Below, piece after piece: positions 21,042 through 30,430 of a stretch of DNA of 64,000 nucleotides. The DNA comes from Chloroflexota bacterium (GTDB lineage: Bacteria; Chloroflexota; Dehalococcoidia; Lucifugimonadales; Lucifugimonadaceae). The stretch covers positions 19,240 to 83,239 of the forward strand of contig JAJCYY010000076.1 of NCBI GenBank assembly GCA_029262735.1, read 5' to 3'. The translations under genes were made by a program, and so were the position numbers. Position 1 is the first letter of the stretch. Each line of letters starts with the position of its first letter. A model generated the notes under the pieces. It saw nothing but the letters and a program-made list of their open reading frames with translations, did not search any database and was not told where the DNA came from.

Positions 21042-22066
21042 AGGTCAGAGAAGCCCGGGAGCAAGCCGGTCGGTGGGCGAAAGAGTTCGCAGCGAACGAA
21101 CCCAACGTCATCGCCATCCACTCGATGGGCAGCATCAACTATCTTCCGCCGGGAGACGAATTCGCCGCGTTCAGAGATATCGACATGAACGTCGTATCGA
21201 CTGCCGCATCTGGTTGGACAGTGCACAACCTTGAGTGGAACGGGCTGCTCATTGAGTACGGACTCGTCTCCGCTGGAAAGTACGAATCAGCCGAAAAACT
21301 GCTGGCGTCACCAGAACTCGCAGGCAACGTGTCCCAGGAAAGCATCCTCTACGATAAAACCGGTCAACTCACCGAAATTTCACGAGCAGTTGAAAGCAAC
21401 TACCGCGATCCAAAGTGGATTCTCGCCAGGTGTGACTCCGGGACCCGGGCGGCCACTGAATGGCTTGAGAAAGGCCGGCAGGCGGCCGGTCCCCTCGATG
21501 AACTTGAGTGCCTGTGGTTTGCCACCGGATTCCTGGCCGGTCTTCCCGCGCTTGCAACGCTTGCCCCGCTCACACACCGGCGCGGGCTGGTCATCGCCAA
21601 AACGGTGCTCTCCGAGCACGGCCACGACGAGATGTATCAGCGTCTGCTTGGGCTGCTCGGCCTGGACCGTGTCGACACGGATGGGTGCGTCAGTCTCCTC
21701 GAGGCCACCGCAACCGCGTACGACATGGCGCTTTCGGTTCAACGCACGCCCACTCCATATTCGTTCAAGCTCCAACCGCGCATCCGCACCTACGCCGTCG
21801 ACGGCGCAAAAGACATGATTGAAGAAGGCCACGTGCAGGAAGCGGTTCACTGGATTCTGGCGTTCGTCGGTGTTGCCGCTGCGACGCTTAGTGTTGATGG
21901 AGATGATGCGGATCGTGAGCAAGCAACCGGTCTGGTGAGAGATGCAATCCACCTGCTCGGGCTTGACTCTCCCGGTGAAGGTCAGACTCGGATTGAGGCA
22001 GGGAGAGCTCTTGCCGCCGAGCTCAGAGACATCTGCGATTCCCTCATCCCGTCACAATCTGACTGA
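21038..22066 (+). CDS. Nucleotidyltransferase-fold protein of unknown substrate
   Basis: The 342-residue product begins with a pattern of minimal nucleotidyltransferases: IAIHSMGSINYL (GS motif), then FRDIDMNVV (DxD metal ligands), then a long helical C-terminal domain (ECLWFATGFLAGLPALATLA ... LLGLLGLDRV), as in the aminoglycoside-adenylyltransferase-like proteins of soil and marine bacteria. The substrate is unknown. The ATG at 21038 overlaps the stop of the upstream dioxygenase fragment by ATGA, suggesting translational coupling. An in-frame ATG at 20996 is possible but adds an unconserved N-terminus. Confidence 0.7.
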   Translation: MKVREAREQAGRWAKEFAANEPNVIAIHSMGSINYLPPGDEFAAFRDIDMNVVSTAASGWTVHNLEWNGLLIEYGLVSAGKYESAEKLLASPELAGNVSQESILYDKTGQLTEISRAVESNYRDPKWILARCDSGTRAATEWLEKGRQAAGPLDELECLWFATGFLAGLPALATLAPLTHRRGLVIAKTVLSEHGHDEMYQRLLGLLGLDRVDTDGCVSLLEATATAYDMALSVQRTPTPYSFKLQPRIRTYAVDGAKDMIEEGHVQEAVHWILAFVGVAAATLSVDGDDADREQATGLVRDAIHLLGLDSPGEGQTRIEAGRALAAELRDICDSLIPSQSD

Positions 22067-22286
22067 GCATCGAGTCACTGCCTGCCGCTTGGTTTATTCC
22101 GTGACTTCGATCAGCGCACCGGCACCTGCTGTATCCAGCTGGAAACCGTTCTCCGACCGTGCGGCTCCTCCTCTCTCATACACGCCTCACCAACATGTGT
22201 TGGTCAGCCCTGAGCCAGCAAGATAATATGCGCCCAGCCGAACGGCAGATTCGGCCCGATTACAACTATCTGTAGGGGACGTACAG

Positions 22287-22958
22287 ATGACTACTACCGG
22301 ACCTGGAGACACACCACCAGAACAGGCCACACCGGCCGCGCAAGGCGCCTCGCCGCCATACGCATTGCGGTTCTCCGTTGACTACCCCGACAGGGACCTT
22401 GACAAGCTATCGAGCGCACTGCGCATCTTCTGGGTCATCCCGATAGCCATCGTGCTCGGGGGAATCGGCATATACGGCGGCGACTTCTCAGGCGGCGGAT
22501 GGGTAACGTTCGCCGGAGTAATCTTCATTGCGCCACTGCTGATGATTTTGTTCAGGCAGAAGTACCCGCGCTGGTGGTGGGACTTCAATGTGCAGTTGCT
22601 GCGTTTCGAGGCGCGGATCAGCATGTACCTGGCGCTGACCACGGACGTCTATCCGGCCACCGACGAGGAGCAGTCCGTTCATCTCGATGCGGACTATCCG
22701 GACGTCGAGCGTGACCTGAACCGCTGGCTGCCATTGGTGAAGTGGCTGCTCGCCATACCGCACGTAATCGTGCTGTTCTTCCTTGGGATAGCGGCGATCT
22801 TCGTGCTCATATACGTCTGGTTCGCGATCCTATTCACAGGGCGATATCCGCGCGGCGCGTTCGACTACATCGTCGGTGTCAGCCGCTGGAGCTACCGTGT
22901 CCAGGCTTATGCGTTCCTGCTGAACACAGACGTCTACCCCCCGTTCTCGCTGGACTAG
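22287..22958 (+). CDS. DUF4389-family membrane protein
   Basis: The 223-residue product has a Pro/Ala-rich cytosolic N-terminus, two hydrophobic hairpins (about residues 46-86 and 150-185) and two copies of the DUF4389 signature: FRQKYPRWWWDFNVQLLRFEARISMYLALTTDVYP and FTGRYPRGAFDYIVGVSRWSYRVQAYAFLLNTDVYPPF. The function of the family is unknown. The ATG follows AGGGGACG at good spacing. It stands alone between the nucleotidyltransferase-like gene and a repeat-containing gap. Confidence 0.88.
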   Translation: MTTTGPGDTPPEQATPAAQGASPPYALRFSVDYPDRDLDKLSSALRIFWVIPIAIVLGGIGIYGGDFSGGGWVTFAGVIFIAPLLMILFRQKYPRWWWDFNVQLLRFEARISMYLALTTDVYPATDEEQSVHLDADYPDVERDLNRWLPLVKWLLAIPHVIVLFFLGIAAIFVLIYVWFAILFTGRYPRGAFDYIVGVSRWSYRVQAYAFLLNTDVYPPFSLD

Positions 22959-23417
22959 GGCAGCAAACGCCCGGGATGCGCCAGAGCTTGCGGCATAGCT
23001 GTGCGCCAGGATGTAGCCGCCGTGAGCGCGCGGAGCTGTTTTCTTCTCCCGTCCCAGGGGAGAAACGGGTGCCCGCTCGCGGGTGCAAGCTAGAGGGTGG
23101 GTTGTCGTGATGCGCTCTGCCATCGCCGGGCGTACTCGTGCCGAAATATGATCGACGTCAACCAACCTGCATCTCACTCGTCCAGGCCGACCAGTAGCCG
23201 CGCAACCGAGTACCACACGTCGGTATGATCTATATGCCGCAGACGAGATGATTCAACCGCAACTTCGGGATGACACAGCCCCCCGTCCCGGACCACACAG
23301 ACCCTGCGCCGGATGACACACTTAACAGGTCGCTGCCAGCCCCCATGCACTCGATAAGCAGTACAGGCGCCACGCGACGTTGAAACTCGCCCGCAACACA
23401 CTCGGTTCTCACACACC
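22959..23417. other. Intergenic region with repeat modules
   Basis: No gene is supported in these 459 bases. Bases 23039-23110 hold a variant of the 'ctcccgtccca.gggagaaacgggtgcccgctcgcgggtgcaagctagagggtgggttgtcgtgatg' module. Bases 23250-23290 hold a degenerate 'gatgattcaa..gggatgacac' piece. The promoter of the following gene should lie near 23330-23410, but no clear boxes are seen. Confidence 0.5.
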
Positions 23418-25502
23418 ATGCCAAACCGCCTCGCCAACGAAACCAGCCCCTACCTGCTGCAGCACCAGCACAATCCCGTCGACTGGTATCCGTGGGGCGA
23501 AGAGGCGTTCGAGCTTGCTCGCTCAACCAATCGGCCCATCATGCTCAGCGTCGGTTACTCCGCGTGCCACTGGTGCCACGTCATGGAGCGAGAATCGTTC
23601 GAGAACGAAGAGATCGCAGCGCTGATGAACCGTCTCTTCGTCAACATTAAGGTCGACCGTGAAGAGCGGCCTGATGTCGACTCCATCTACATGTCCGCGG
23701 TGCAGGCCATGACCGGCCACGGCGGCTGGCCCATGACAGTCTTTATGGCCCCAGACGGCAAACCCTTCTTTGGCGGCACCTACTTTCCAAACGAAGACCG
23801 CGGCGGACTTCCCGCCTTTCCGCGCCTCCTGGCAGCCGTCTCGGACGCCTACCACGACCCCGAGCGCAAGGACCAGCTGCTCAGCACATCATCAAACGTG
23901 GTCGGCCGAATCGAGTCGATGGCCGCGGTGCGCCAGAGCCAGGAGCCGCTAACCCTGGACATCGTTGACACCGCGGCGCTGGCTTTCCAGCGAGAGTTCG
24001 ATCCGCAGAACGGCGGCATGGGCATGCAGCCGAAGTTCCCACAGCCGATGGATTACGAGATGCTGCTGCGGCACTGGAAGCGGACCGGTGACGAAAACTC
24101 GTTGAACATGGTCGTCACGACGCTCACGAAGATGGCCCGCGGCGGCATATATGACCAGATCGGAGGCGGCTTCGCGCGCTACTCCACGGACACATTCTGG
24201 CTCGTCCCGCACTTCGAGAAGATGCTCTACGACAACGCCCAACTGGCTTCACTGTTCCTGCATGCATGGCAGGCGACCGGCAACCCGTTGTTCAAAAAGG
24301 TCGTTGAAGAAACGTTGACCTACGTGCAGCGGGAGATGACGCATGCCGACGGCGGCTTCTACTCAGCACAGGATGCAGACTCCGAGGGCGAAGAAGGTAA
24401 GTTCTACGTCTGGCTTCAGCAGGAGATCGACGCCGTTCTTGGGTCGGAGCAGGGCCGCGTTGCCCGCGCATTCTGGGGCGTCACGCGTAAAGGCAATTTT
24501 GAAGGAAAGAATATCCTCAACGTGCCGCGGGAGCCGGTTGAGGTTGCGGCGGAGCTTGAGATTTCAGAAGAGGAGCTCGGCCGCCAGGTCACAGACGCTG
24601 CGGCAAAGCTATATGAAGCTCGCTCGAAGCGCATCTGGCCGGGACTTGATGACAAGGTACTGACCTCGTGGAACGGCCTCATGATGAAGGCGTTCGCAGA
24701 GTGCGGCGCAGCGTTCGGCAGGCAGGACTGGATAGACACCGCTCGCAAAAACGCTGGCTTTCTGCTCGATACGCTCCACTCCGGCAGCCGGTTGCTGCGA
24801 ACCTGGAAAGCCGCTGGCCGAGAATCCGAAGAGACAAAAGCCCACCTGAACGGCTATCTCGAAGACTATTCGATGCTCACAGACGGCCTGCTCGCCCTTT
24901 ACGAGGCAACCTTCGAGCCACGCTGGTTCGATGCCGCCAGGCAGATCGCAGACGAGATGATCGAACTTTTCTGGTCGTTCGATGACGCTGTGTTCTACGA
25001 CACCGGCAGCGACCACGAACAGCTGCTCGTTCGCCCAAGGGACATCTTCGACAACGCCATTCCGTCAGGCAGTTCCACCGCCGCCGGCGCGCTGCTCAGG
25101 CTTGCTGTATTCACCGGCGATCCCGCTTATCACCGCACCGCCGCCGCTTCCATGCGGGCCGCCCGCGACATGATGGTCAGCGCTCCACAGGGCACCGCTC
25201 ACTGGATCAACGCCGTCGACATCTACAACACGACAGCGCAGGAAGTTGTGATCGTGGGAGATGTCTCAGACGAGGCAACGCAGGCCCTGTTGCGTGTGGC
25301 CCGCAGCGGCTACAGCCCGAACAGGCTGCTTGCCGGTACAGACGGGCAGGCAAGTGCTGACGGGCACGGTAAATCTATCGACTCACCCCTGCTCGAAGAC
25401 CGGCCGCAACTGGACGGCAAGCCAACGGCGTTCGTCTGCGAGAACTACGCCTGTCAGCTACCCGTCACGGACCCGAGCGCGCTAGCAGATCAGTTGGCCT
25501 GA
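23418..25502 (+). CDS. YyaL/DUF255-type thioredoxin-domain and glycosidase-fold protein
   Basis: The 694-residue product belongs to the widespread spermatogenesis-associated-20/YyaL family. It starts with a thioredoxin-like domain: [21 protein letters not shown], then [16 protein letters not shown] with CHWC at residues 50-53, then [15 protein letters not shown]. The remainder is an alpha/alpha barrel as in N-acylglucosamine epimerases ([50 protein letters not shown]). The length is standard. The biochemical role is not settled in the family. Its 3' end overlaps the convergent marR gene by 13 bases. Confidence 0.95.
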   Translation: MPNRLANETSPYLLQHQHNPVDWYPWGEEAFELARSTNRPIMLSVGYSACHWCHVMERESFENEEIAALMNRLFVNIKVDREERPDVDSIYMSAVQAMTGHGGWPMTVFMAPDGKPFFGGTYFPNEDRGGLPAFPRLLAAVSDAYHDPERKDQLLSTSSNVVGRIESMAAVRQSQEPLTLDIVDTAALAFQREFDPQNGGMGMQPKFPQPMDYEMLLRHWKRTGDENSLNMVVTTLTKMARGGIYDQIGGGFARYSTDTFWLVPHFEKMLYDNAQLASLFLHAWQATGNPLFKKVVEETLTYVQREMTHADGGFYSAQDADSEGEEGKFYVWLQQEIDAVLGSEQGRVARAFWGVTRKGNFEGKNILNVPREPVEVAAELEISEEELGRQVTDAAAKLYEARSKRIWPGLDDKVLTSWNGLMMKAFAECGAAFGRQDWIDTARKNAGFLLDTLHSGSRLLRTWKAAGRESEETKAHLNGYLEDYSMLTDGLLALYEATFEPRWFDAARQIADEMIELFWSFDDAVFYDTGSDHEQLLVRPRDIFDNAIPSGSSTAAGALLRLAVFTGDPAYHRTAAASMRAARDMMVSAPQGTAHWINAVDIYNTTAQEVVIVGDVSDEATQALLRVARSGYSPNRLLAGTDGQASADGHGKSIDSPLLEDRPQLDGKPTAFVCENYACQLPVTDPSALADQLA

Positions 25503-25984
25503 GCGGGTTCCGGCCGGCTGGCAGGGAGATATCGCTCATCGATCTTTTCCAGTAGCTGCGTCGCCTCCGCAACAACCATCAGCTCAAGGCCGCGCAGTCC
25601 TTCCAACTCCTCGGCAACATGCTCGACGCGCCTGCGACGCCCCTCCTCCATCAACTCCAACCCATGCTCGGTCGCCGTCACACGCACCACGCGGCCGTCG
25701 TCGGACTTCCTGTCGCGGGACACGAGTCCGAGCTCTTCGAGAAAGTTGACGATGCGCGTTATCGCAGGCAGCGAAACCATCTCCATCGCCGCGAGTTCAC
25801 TGATCGATTTCGGGCCGGCAAAAGCGAGAATTGAGAGCAACGACAGCCGCTCTGGAGTCAGCCCGCTCTGTCTGTCTGCTATGCGTGCCCTGCGCAACAC
25901 GTGAATCGCGATTGAGTGAAGCTGGTTTGCAACACGATTAAGCAGATCGTCTGACATTCCCTGTGGAACAGGTGGAGTTGACAT
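25490..25984 (-). CDS. MarR-family transcriptional regulator
   Basis: The 164-residue product has the MarR layout: an N-terminal dimer helix, a winged helix ([49 protein letters not shown]), the wing [18 protein letters not shown] and a C-terminal dimer helix. It is divergent from a glyoxalase-family gene with a 109-bp gap that holds two identical palindromes, so it probably represses itself and that gene in response to a small, perhaps phenolic or electrophilic, ligand. Confidence 0.92.
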   Translation of the reverse strand: MSTPPVPQGMSDDLLNRVANQLHSIAIHVLRRARIADRQSGLTPERLSLLSILAFAGPKSISELAAMEMVSLPAITRIVNFLEELGLVSRDRKSDDGRVVRVTATEHGLELMEEGRRRRVEHVAEELEGLRGLELMVVAEATQLLEKIDERYLPASRPEPAQAN

Positions 25985-25990
25985 AGTTAG

Positions 25991-26039
25991 TTAACACTGT
26001 TAAGCATATTATCGGCCCTGACACAATTAACACTGTTAA
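25991..26039. promoter_or_regulatory. Twin palindromic operators, probable MarR sites
   Basis: The 13-bp perfect palindrome TTAACACTGTTAA occurs at 25991-26003 and again at 26027-26039, with centres 36 bp apart, both in the divergent gap between the marR gene (start 25984) and the VOC gene (start 26094). The first copy lies only 7 bases upstream of the marR start, fitting autorepression. The second would cover the VOC promoter. The spacing is close to 3.5 helical turns. Confidence 0.8.
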
Positions 26040-26093
26040 GCAAACGGCAGGCTAACGCAAGTGGCTCAGGTCGCCTGTTCAGGAGAGGTTTCA

Positions 26094-26492
26094 ATGACCG
26101 GAAGCGAATTACTCCAGTCCATCGGACAGATTCACATCAGCGTCACCGACCTCGACCGCGCCGTCTGCTTCTATCGGGATACGCTCGGAATGCAGTTCCT
26201 GTTTCAAGTTCCGGGCCAGCCAATGGCCTTTTTCCGATGCGGCGAAGTTCGGCTCTATCTCGGCGTGCCAGAGTCGGAGGAGTTCAGGTCGAAGTCTGTT
26301 CACTACTACCGCGTCGCCTCGATCGACGACGCCTACGCGGAGCTACAGGGCAGGGAAGTCGAGTTCAAGAACGCGCCTCACATGATCAACAACGACGGCA
26401 CGCACGAGCTGTGGCTGGCGTTCTTCCAGGACCCGGACGGCAATCACCTGTCGCTAATGGAAGAACGACCCGTCGTTTCCTCACCTGACTGA
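26094..26492 (+). CDS. VOC-superfamily (glyoxalase/dioxygenase fold) protein
   Basis: The 132-residue product is a single VOC unit: IGQIHISVTDLDRAVCFYRDTLGMQFLFQ, then RLYLGVPE, HYYRVASIDDAYAEL and FFQDPDGNHLSLMEER. The metal-ligand positions are His (QIHISV) and Glu (SLMEE). The ATG at 26094 has AGGAGAGG upstream and starts the conserved part, so the longer frame from 26061 is rejected. It is regulated with the divergent marR gene through the twin operators, which suggests a detoxification or aromatic-ring role. Confidence 0.88.
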   Translation: MTGSELLQSIGQIHISVTDLDRAVCFYRDTLGMQFLFQVPGQPMAFFRCGEVRLYLGVPESEEFRSKSVHYYRVASIDDAYAELQGREVEFKNAPHMINNDGTHELWLAFFQDPDGNHLSLMEERPVVSSPD

Positions 26493-26520
26493 GTTGGCGA
26501 CCGACGGATTCGCTGGTCGT

Positions 26521-26790
26521 GGCAGAAGTATTTTTCTTCGCCCGACTTAACCGGCATCTGACGGAATAACCTACTCATGGCGGAAGCCGGTTTCTCCCTC
26601 CCTGACAGGGAGGGAGTTAGAGGGTGGGCTGTCGTGATGGCAGAGCCATCACCTGCTGGTAGGGGCGCCGCTTGCTGCGCCCGCAGCCCGCAAGGGCTGA
26701 CGCCCCATCGTCCCGAAACGCGAGTGCCCGATTGTGGGCGCGGGACCCGGTGTGGATGAGGCGACCCACCAGAACCGCTCTCTGCATCTG
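26521..26790 (+). repeat. Composite intergenic repeat, near-identical inverted copy at 41912-42017
   Basis: Bases 26521-26626 match the reverse complement of 41912-42017 with about five differences. The unit joins 'tttttcttcgcccgacttaa' (26531-26550), 'ccggcatctgacggaataac', a perfect dyad ctccctccctgacaggga / gggag (26594-26615) and 'ttagagggtggg'. After it come the 'taggggcgccgcttgctgcgcccg' module (26660-26683) and the 'cgggacccggtgtggatgaggcgac.caccagaaccgctctctgc' module (26740-26785). Confidence 0.8.
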
Positions 26791-26982
26791 CGACAACCAA
26801 CACAGCACAACCGCCAACAGCGGCATATCCGACAACCACAACCGCCGCCTTTCACCCGAACTCTGCGGCAAACTACTGGTAGAAGCCACTAGCCGCGCTC
26901 GGTGCAGCACTCCAACCGGCTGGTCAGCGACGCGCCCAGAATCGGTTCATCAGGTCAGAAGCCCGGCAACGGCGGAATCTTC

Positions 26983-27603
26983 TTGAAACTTCCAATCGCA
27001 CTCACAATCGCAATGGTCACGGCAATCGCCGCCGCAGCTGCCTGTAGCTCCGGTAAAGCGGATGAGGCCAAAAACCTGCCTGCTGAGCCCGGAATCACGA
27101 TCCAGCGATCCACCTCGCTCGCCCTCGAACACCAGTGGGGCGACGTAAACCACTGGCAGATCGAAGGAGCGAACTGGTCGATCGATCTGCCGGAAGAGGG
27201 CCGCTGGGATTTTGGAGGGCCGCTCAACGAATCCGGCTTCTCGCCCAACGCCGCGACCTATCGGAGCGACAACGGCACGCTCGAAGTGCCCGAGCCGTTC
27301 ACCTTCGTCGATGTCCTCCGGTTCGACCTGGCATCACTGGCGGTGCAGAGCTGCACCAGGCCCACGATCATCGACCCCGACGGCGGCCTGATCTCCGTTC
27401 GCATGGATGACATGCAGATAGACGGTCACACCGCCACGGTCAGCCGCATCACATCACCTGCGCGAGACGGCTCCGGAACCGGCACCTTTGAGATCTGCTT
27501 TGTTACCGGCGACTCGATGTACCAGCTCACCGCCGCAGCACGGCCTCTTGACGCCCAGGCAGACCTGTTCACCATGCTCGGCTCGTTCACCCTAACGGAC
27601 TGA
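26983..27603 (+). CDS. Putative lipoprotein of unknown function
   Basis: The frame is open from 26902, but a TTG at 26983 gives a clean lipoprotein signal (LKLPIALTIAMVTAIAAAAAC, lipobox AAAAC with Cys about residue 21). The mature part of about 185 residues has an N-terminal spacer and a compact beta-rich region (NWSIDLPEEGRWDFGG, IDGHTATVSRITSPARDGSGTG, FEICFVTGDSMYQLTAAA) that resembles the PsbP/Mog1-like fold in spacing only. No family is recognised. It sits upstream of the P-type ATPase with a 133-bp gap. Confidence 0.6.
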   Translation: MKLPIALTIAMVTAIAAAAACSSGKADEAKNLPAEPGITIQRSTSLALEHQWGDVNHWQIEGANWSIDLPEEGRWDFGGPLNESGFSPNAATYRSDNGTLEVPEPFTFVDVLRFDLASLAVQSCTRPTIIDPDGGLISVRMDDMQIDGHTATVSRITSPARDGSGTGTFEICFVTGDSMYQLTAAARPLDAQADLFTMLGSFTLTD

Positions 27604-27736
27604 TCCAGCTCACTGCGCGCCGTAGAGATGTTCCCGCGAGCTACCTGAGCAGCGTCAGGCACCGATCACACCCTCGCTACGCCTTCATCACGCTGTTCGT
27701 GAAGTGGTAGCGTGTTGCAGCAGAGAAAATGATCCG

Positions 27737-30178
27737 ATGTCCACAATCGCGCAATCACAGCCGAAATTTCGCAAAGAGATGACAGACCGCACCGGCCTGT
27801 CTGAAGAAGAAGCACGTAAGCGCAGGCACAGAGGCCTCGGCAACTCCGTCCGTGTCCACGCCGGTCGTTCATATGTCGAAATCCTTCGCAAGCACGTCTT
27901 CACCTTCATTAACACTGTCCTCTTCGGAATTGTCACCGCACTTGCACTGATGGACCGGCTGGACGACGCGCTCACGACGTTGAGCCTTGTCGCATTCAAC
28001 GTGATCATCGGCGTCTTCCAGGAGGTAAGAGCAAAGAGAAAGCTCGCACATATCGCCTTGCTGGCACGACCACAGGCCAACGTCATGCGGGACGGCGAAG
28101 AGCGGGAGATTGACCCGGCTGAGATCGTGCAAGGTGACCTGCTAATTGCGCGCGTTGGTGATCAAATCGCAGTCGACGGCGTGATGATCGACGGCACCAG
28201 TGTTGAGGTTGACGAATCCCTGCTCACCGGAGAGTCGGAACCAGTTGCCAAAGAGCATGGCGACGAGGTGCTCTCAGGCAGCCTCTGCATGACCGGCACG
28301 CTTGTGTACGAAGCGCAAAAAGTCGGCGCGAACAGCTTTGTGAACGCGCTGACCATTCAGGCGAAACGCGCCGCAACCACCCGGACGCCCATGCAAAAAG
28401 AGGTCGACTTCCTGATCCGCCTCATGCTCATCGTCGTGGTGCCGCTCGGCCTCCTGATCTCCATGTCACTCATCGTTCACGACACCCCGGTCGTCGAAGG
28501 CATGCGAATCGCCGCCGTCGTCGTTGCGCTGCTGCCGCAGGGGCTGTTCTTCATGACAACCGTCTCCTACGGCATGGGCGTCGTGCGGGTCTCCGGCAGG
28601 AACGCTCTTGTACAGCAGATCAATGCGATCGAATCGATCAGTCACGTCAACGTGCTGTGCATGGACAAGACAGGCACACTGACGACCAACAGGATCCAGC
28701 TCGACGCCGTGTTGCCACCGGGCAGCGGCCAGGACTTCAACGAGCCCAACGTGCGCCGAGTGCTCGGTGACTACGCGGCAACCAGCCAGGACCGCAACCG
28801 CACACTGGACGCAATTCGGAACGCCTGCCACGGTTCTCACAGGGAACTGCTGGAGCAGGTACCGTTCACGTCTGAGAACAAGTGGAGCGCGCTCCGCTGG
28901 GACGACACGAGCTATGTCCTGGGAGCTCCCGAAATGCTGCTCCCATTCATTGATGGCAACTCGGACCTCAGCGCCCAGACCGAAGAGATCGTGATGTCAG
29001 GCGCACGTGTGCTGCTATTTGCAGAGTACTCGACCCAATCACTGCCCCGCAACGAAAACGGCAACGTACAGATCGTCCCCGGCCTCAAGCCGCTCGCAGT
29101 GCTGGTGCTGACAGAGGAGCTGCGTGACGACGCCCTGGAGTTCATCGAGCATTTCAGGGAACTCGGCATCCAGCCGAAAATCCTCTCAGGCGATCACCCC
29201 GAGACCGTCGCCGCCCTCTGTCGGCAGGTCGGGCTCGACGGCGATGTCCGCGTGATGTCCGGCCTCGACCTCGATGAGAACGACCCTGCGAGCCTCGACG
29301 ACGCGGCGAAAAACGTCACCATCTTCGGACGCATCACGCCATCGCAGAAGGAGAAGCTCGTCGCGGCGATTCAGCGTAACGGCGGCTACGTCGCCATGAT
29401 CGGCGACGGTGTGAACGATGTCCTGGCGCTGAAGCAGGCTGAAGTTGGCGTTGCGATGCAGAGCGGCAGCCAGGCGACCCGTGCAGTCGCCGACATCGTT
29501 CTTCTCGGCGACTCGTACTCCGCGCTGCCCGCCGCGTTCCGTGAAGGCCAGCGCATCATCAAGGGCATGGAGGATGTGGTCCGCCTGCTGCTCGTCAGGT
29601 CGTTCTACACGGTTCTCGCTATCGTATTCACACAGATCATCGGCCTCGACTTCCCCATCACTCCCAAGCACAACGCGCTGATCGCCCTGCTGACCGTCGG
29701 CATACCGATAGTGGCCATCGCAGCATGGGCGCGACCAGGTACTCCTGATGTGAGCCTCGTCAGGACAGCCTTGCGATTCGTCTACTCACCTGCAATCACC
29801 ATTTCACTCCTGGTAATTGGAATTTACTTCTTCTATATCGAAACCACGGATGACCTGGACATCGCGCGTACTGCGCTGACGACAACCGCGGTACTGTGCG
29901 GCGCCGCGCTGATTCCATTTGTCGAGCCACCGACGAGGTGGTGGGTTGCAGGCGATGTGCTAAGTGGCGACTGGAGACCGACGGCTCTCGCAGGAGTCAT
30001 GCTGCTGGCGCTGGTGGGCGTCTTCGCCGTGGCGCCACTGCGCGATTTCGCTGAGCTGGTAGTCCTCGACTGGGAGGACTTTGCGGCAATATCGGGCATA
30101 GTCCTGGCCTGGATAGTCGTACAGCGCCAACTCTGGCGAAAAGATCTGTTCCGAAAGCTGGTAAGAGTGCAGACGTGA
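27737..30178 (+). CDS. CtpE-like cation-transporting P-type ATPase
   Basis: A membrane ATPase that pumps cations through a phosphoenzyme cycle. The 813-residue product has all catalytic parts: the actuator loop DESLLTGESEPV (TGES at residues 164-167), the phosphorylation motif CMDKTGTLTTN (D310) and the hinge GDGVNDVLALKQAEVGVAM near residue 556. Helix M4 reads ALLPQGLFF, where related P2-type pumps have PEGL, so one ion-site acid is replaced by Gln. Overall order and the N-terminal LSEEEARKRR..G.GN start resemble CtpE of actinobacteria, a Ca2+-linked pump; the ion here is not proven. The start at ATG 27737 is the best match to the family. Confidence 0.9.
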   Translation: MSTIAQSQPKFRKEMTDRTGLSEEEARKRRHRGLGNSVRVHAGRSYVEILRKHVFTFINTVLFGIVTALALMDRLDDALTTLSLVAFNVIIGVFQEVRAKRKLAHIALLARPQANVMRDGEEREIDPAEIVQGDLLIARVGDQIAVDGVMIDGTSVEVDESLLTGESEPVAKEHGDEVLSGSLCMTGTLVYEAQKVGANSFVNALTIQAKRAATTRTPMQKEVDFLIRLMLIVVVPLGLLISMSLIVHDTPVVEGMRIAAVVVALLPQGLFFMTTVSYGMGVVRVSGRNALVQQINAIESISHVNVLCMDKTGTLTTNRIQLDAVLPPGSGQDFNEPNVRRVLGDYAATSQDRNRTLDAIRNACHGSHRELLEQVPFTSENKWSALRWDDTSYVLGAPEMLLPFIDGNSDLSAQTEEIVMSGARVLLFAEYSTQSLPRNENGNVQIVPGLKPLAVLVLTEELRDDALEFIEHFRELGIQPKILSGDHPETVAALCRQVGLDGDVRVMSGLDLDENDPASLDDAAKNVTIFGRITPSQKEKLVAAIQRNGGYVAMIGDGVNDVLALKQAEVGVAMQSGSQATRAVADIVLLGDSYSALPAAFREGQRIIKGMEDVVRLLLVRSFYTVLAIVFTQIIGLDFPITPKHNALIALLTVGIPIVAIAAWARPGTPDVSLVRTALRFVYSPAITISLLVIGIYFFYIETTDDLDIARTALTTTAVLCGAALIPFVEPPTRWWVAGDVLSGDWRPTALAGVMLLALVGVFAVAPLRDFAELVVLDWEDFAAISGIVLAWIVVQRQLWRKDLFRKLVRVQT

Positions 30179-30199
30179 AGAGGATAGGGGAGCGAGGTT

Positions 30200-30420
30200 T
30201 GGCAGTTACTCCCTCCGTGACAGGGAGGGCGTTAGAGGGTGGGTTGCTGTGACGGCTCTGCCATCACCTCTGGTAGGGGCGCGTCCGCAAGCGGGCACCC
30301 GGCTGCGCCCGGTTCGTCCGGTGCGCTCACAGCGCACACGTTTGCGCCCGCGCGTGGGAGGTTCATGCGCCATCCCGAGCCTGTCGAAGCGTGTGCAACG
30401 TAGTCGTGGTACTCGCATAA
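30200..30420 (+). repeat. Composite intergenic repeat
   Basis: The gap between the ATPase and the phosphatase is filled by the 'actccctccgtgacagggagggcgttagagggtgggttgctgtgacggctctgccatcacc' module (30207-30268), the 'tggtaggggcgc' module, and a 'cgcaagcgggcacccggctgcgccc' piece. No independent gene is present. Confidence 0.7.
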
Positions 30421-30430
30421 AATACACCGC

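Noticed and set aside
26444..26839. Minus-strand open frame across the repeat at 26.5 kb
   Set aside because: Its translation (PLTPSLSGREK, MPVKSGEEKYF) recurs wherever the same repeat occurs, so it is repeat sequence, not a gene.
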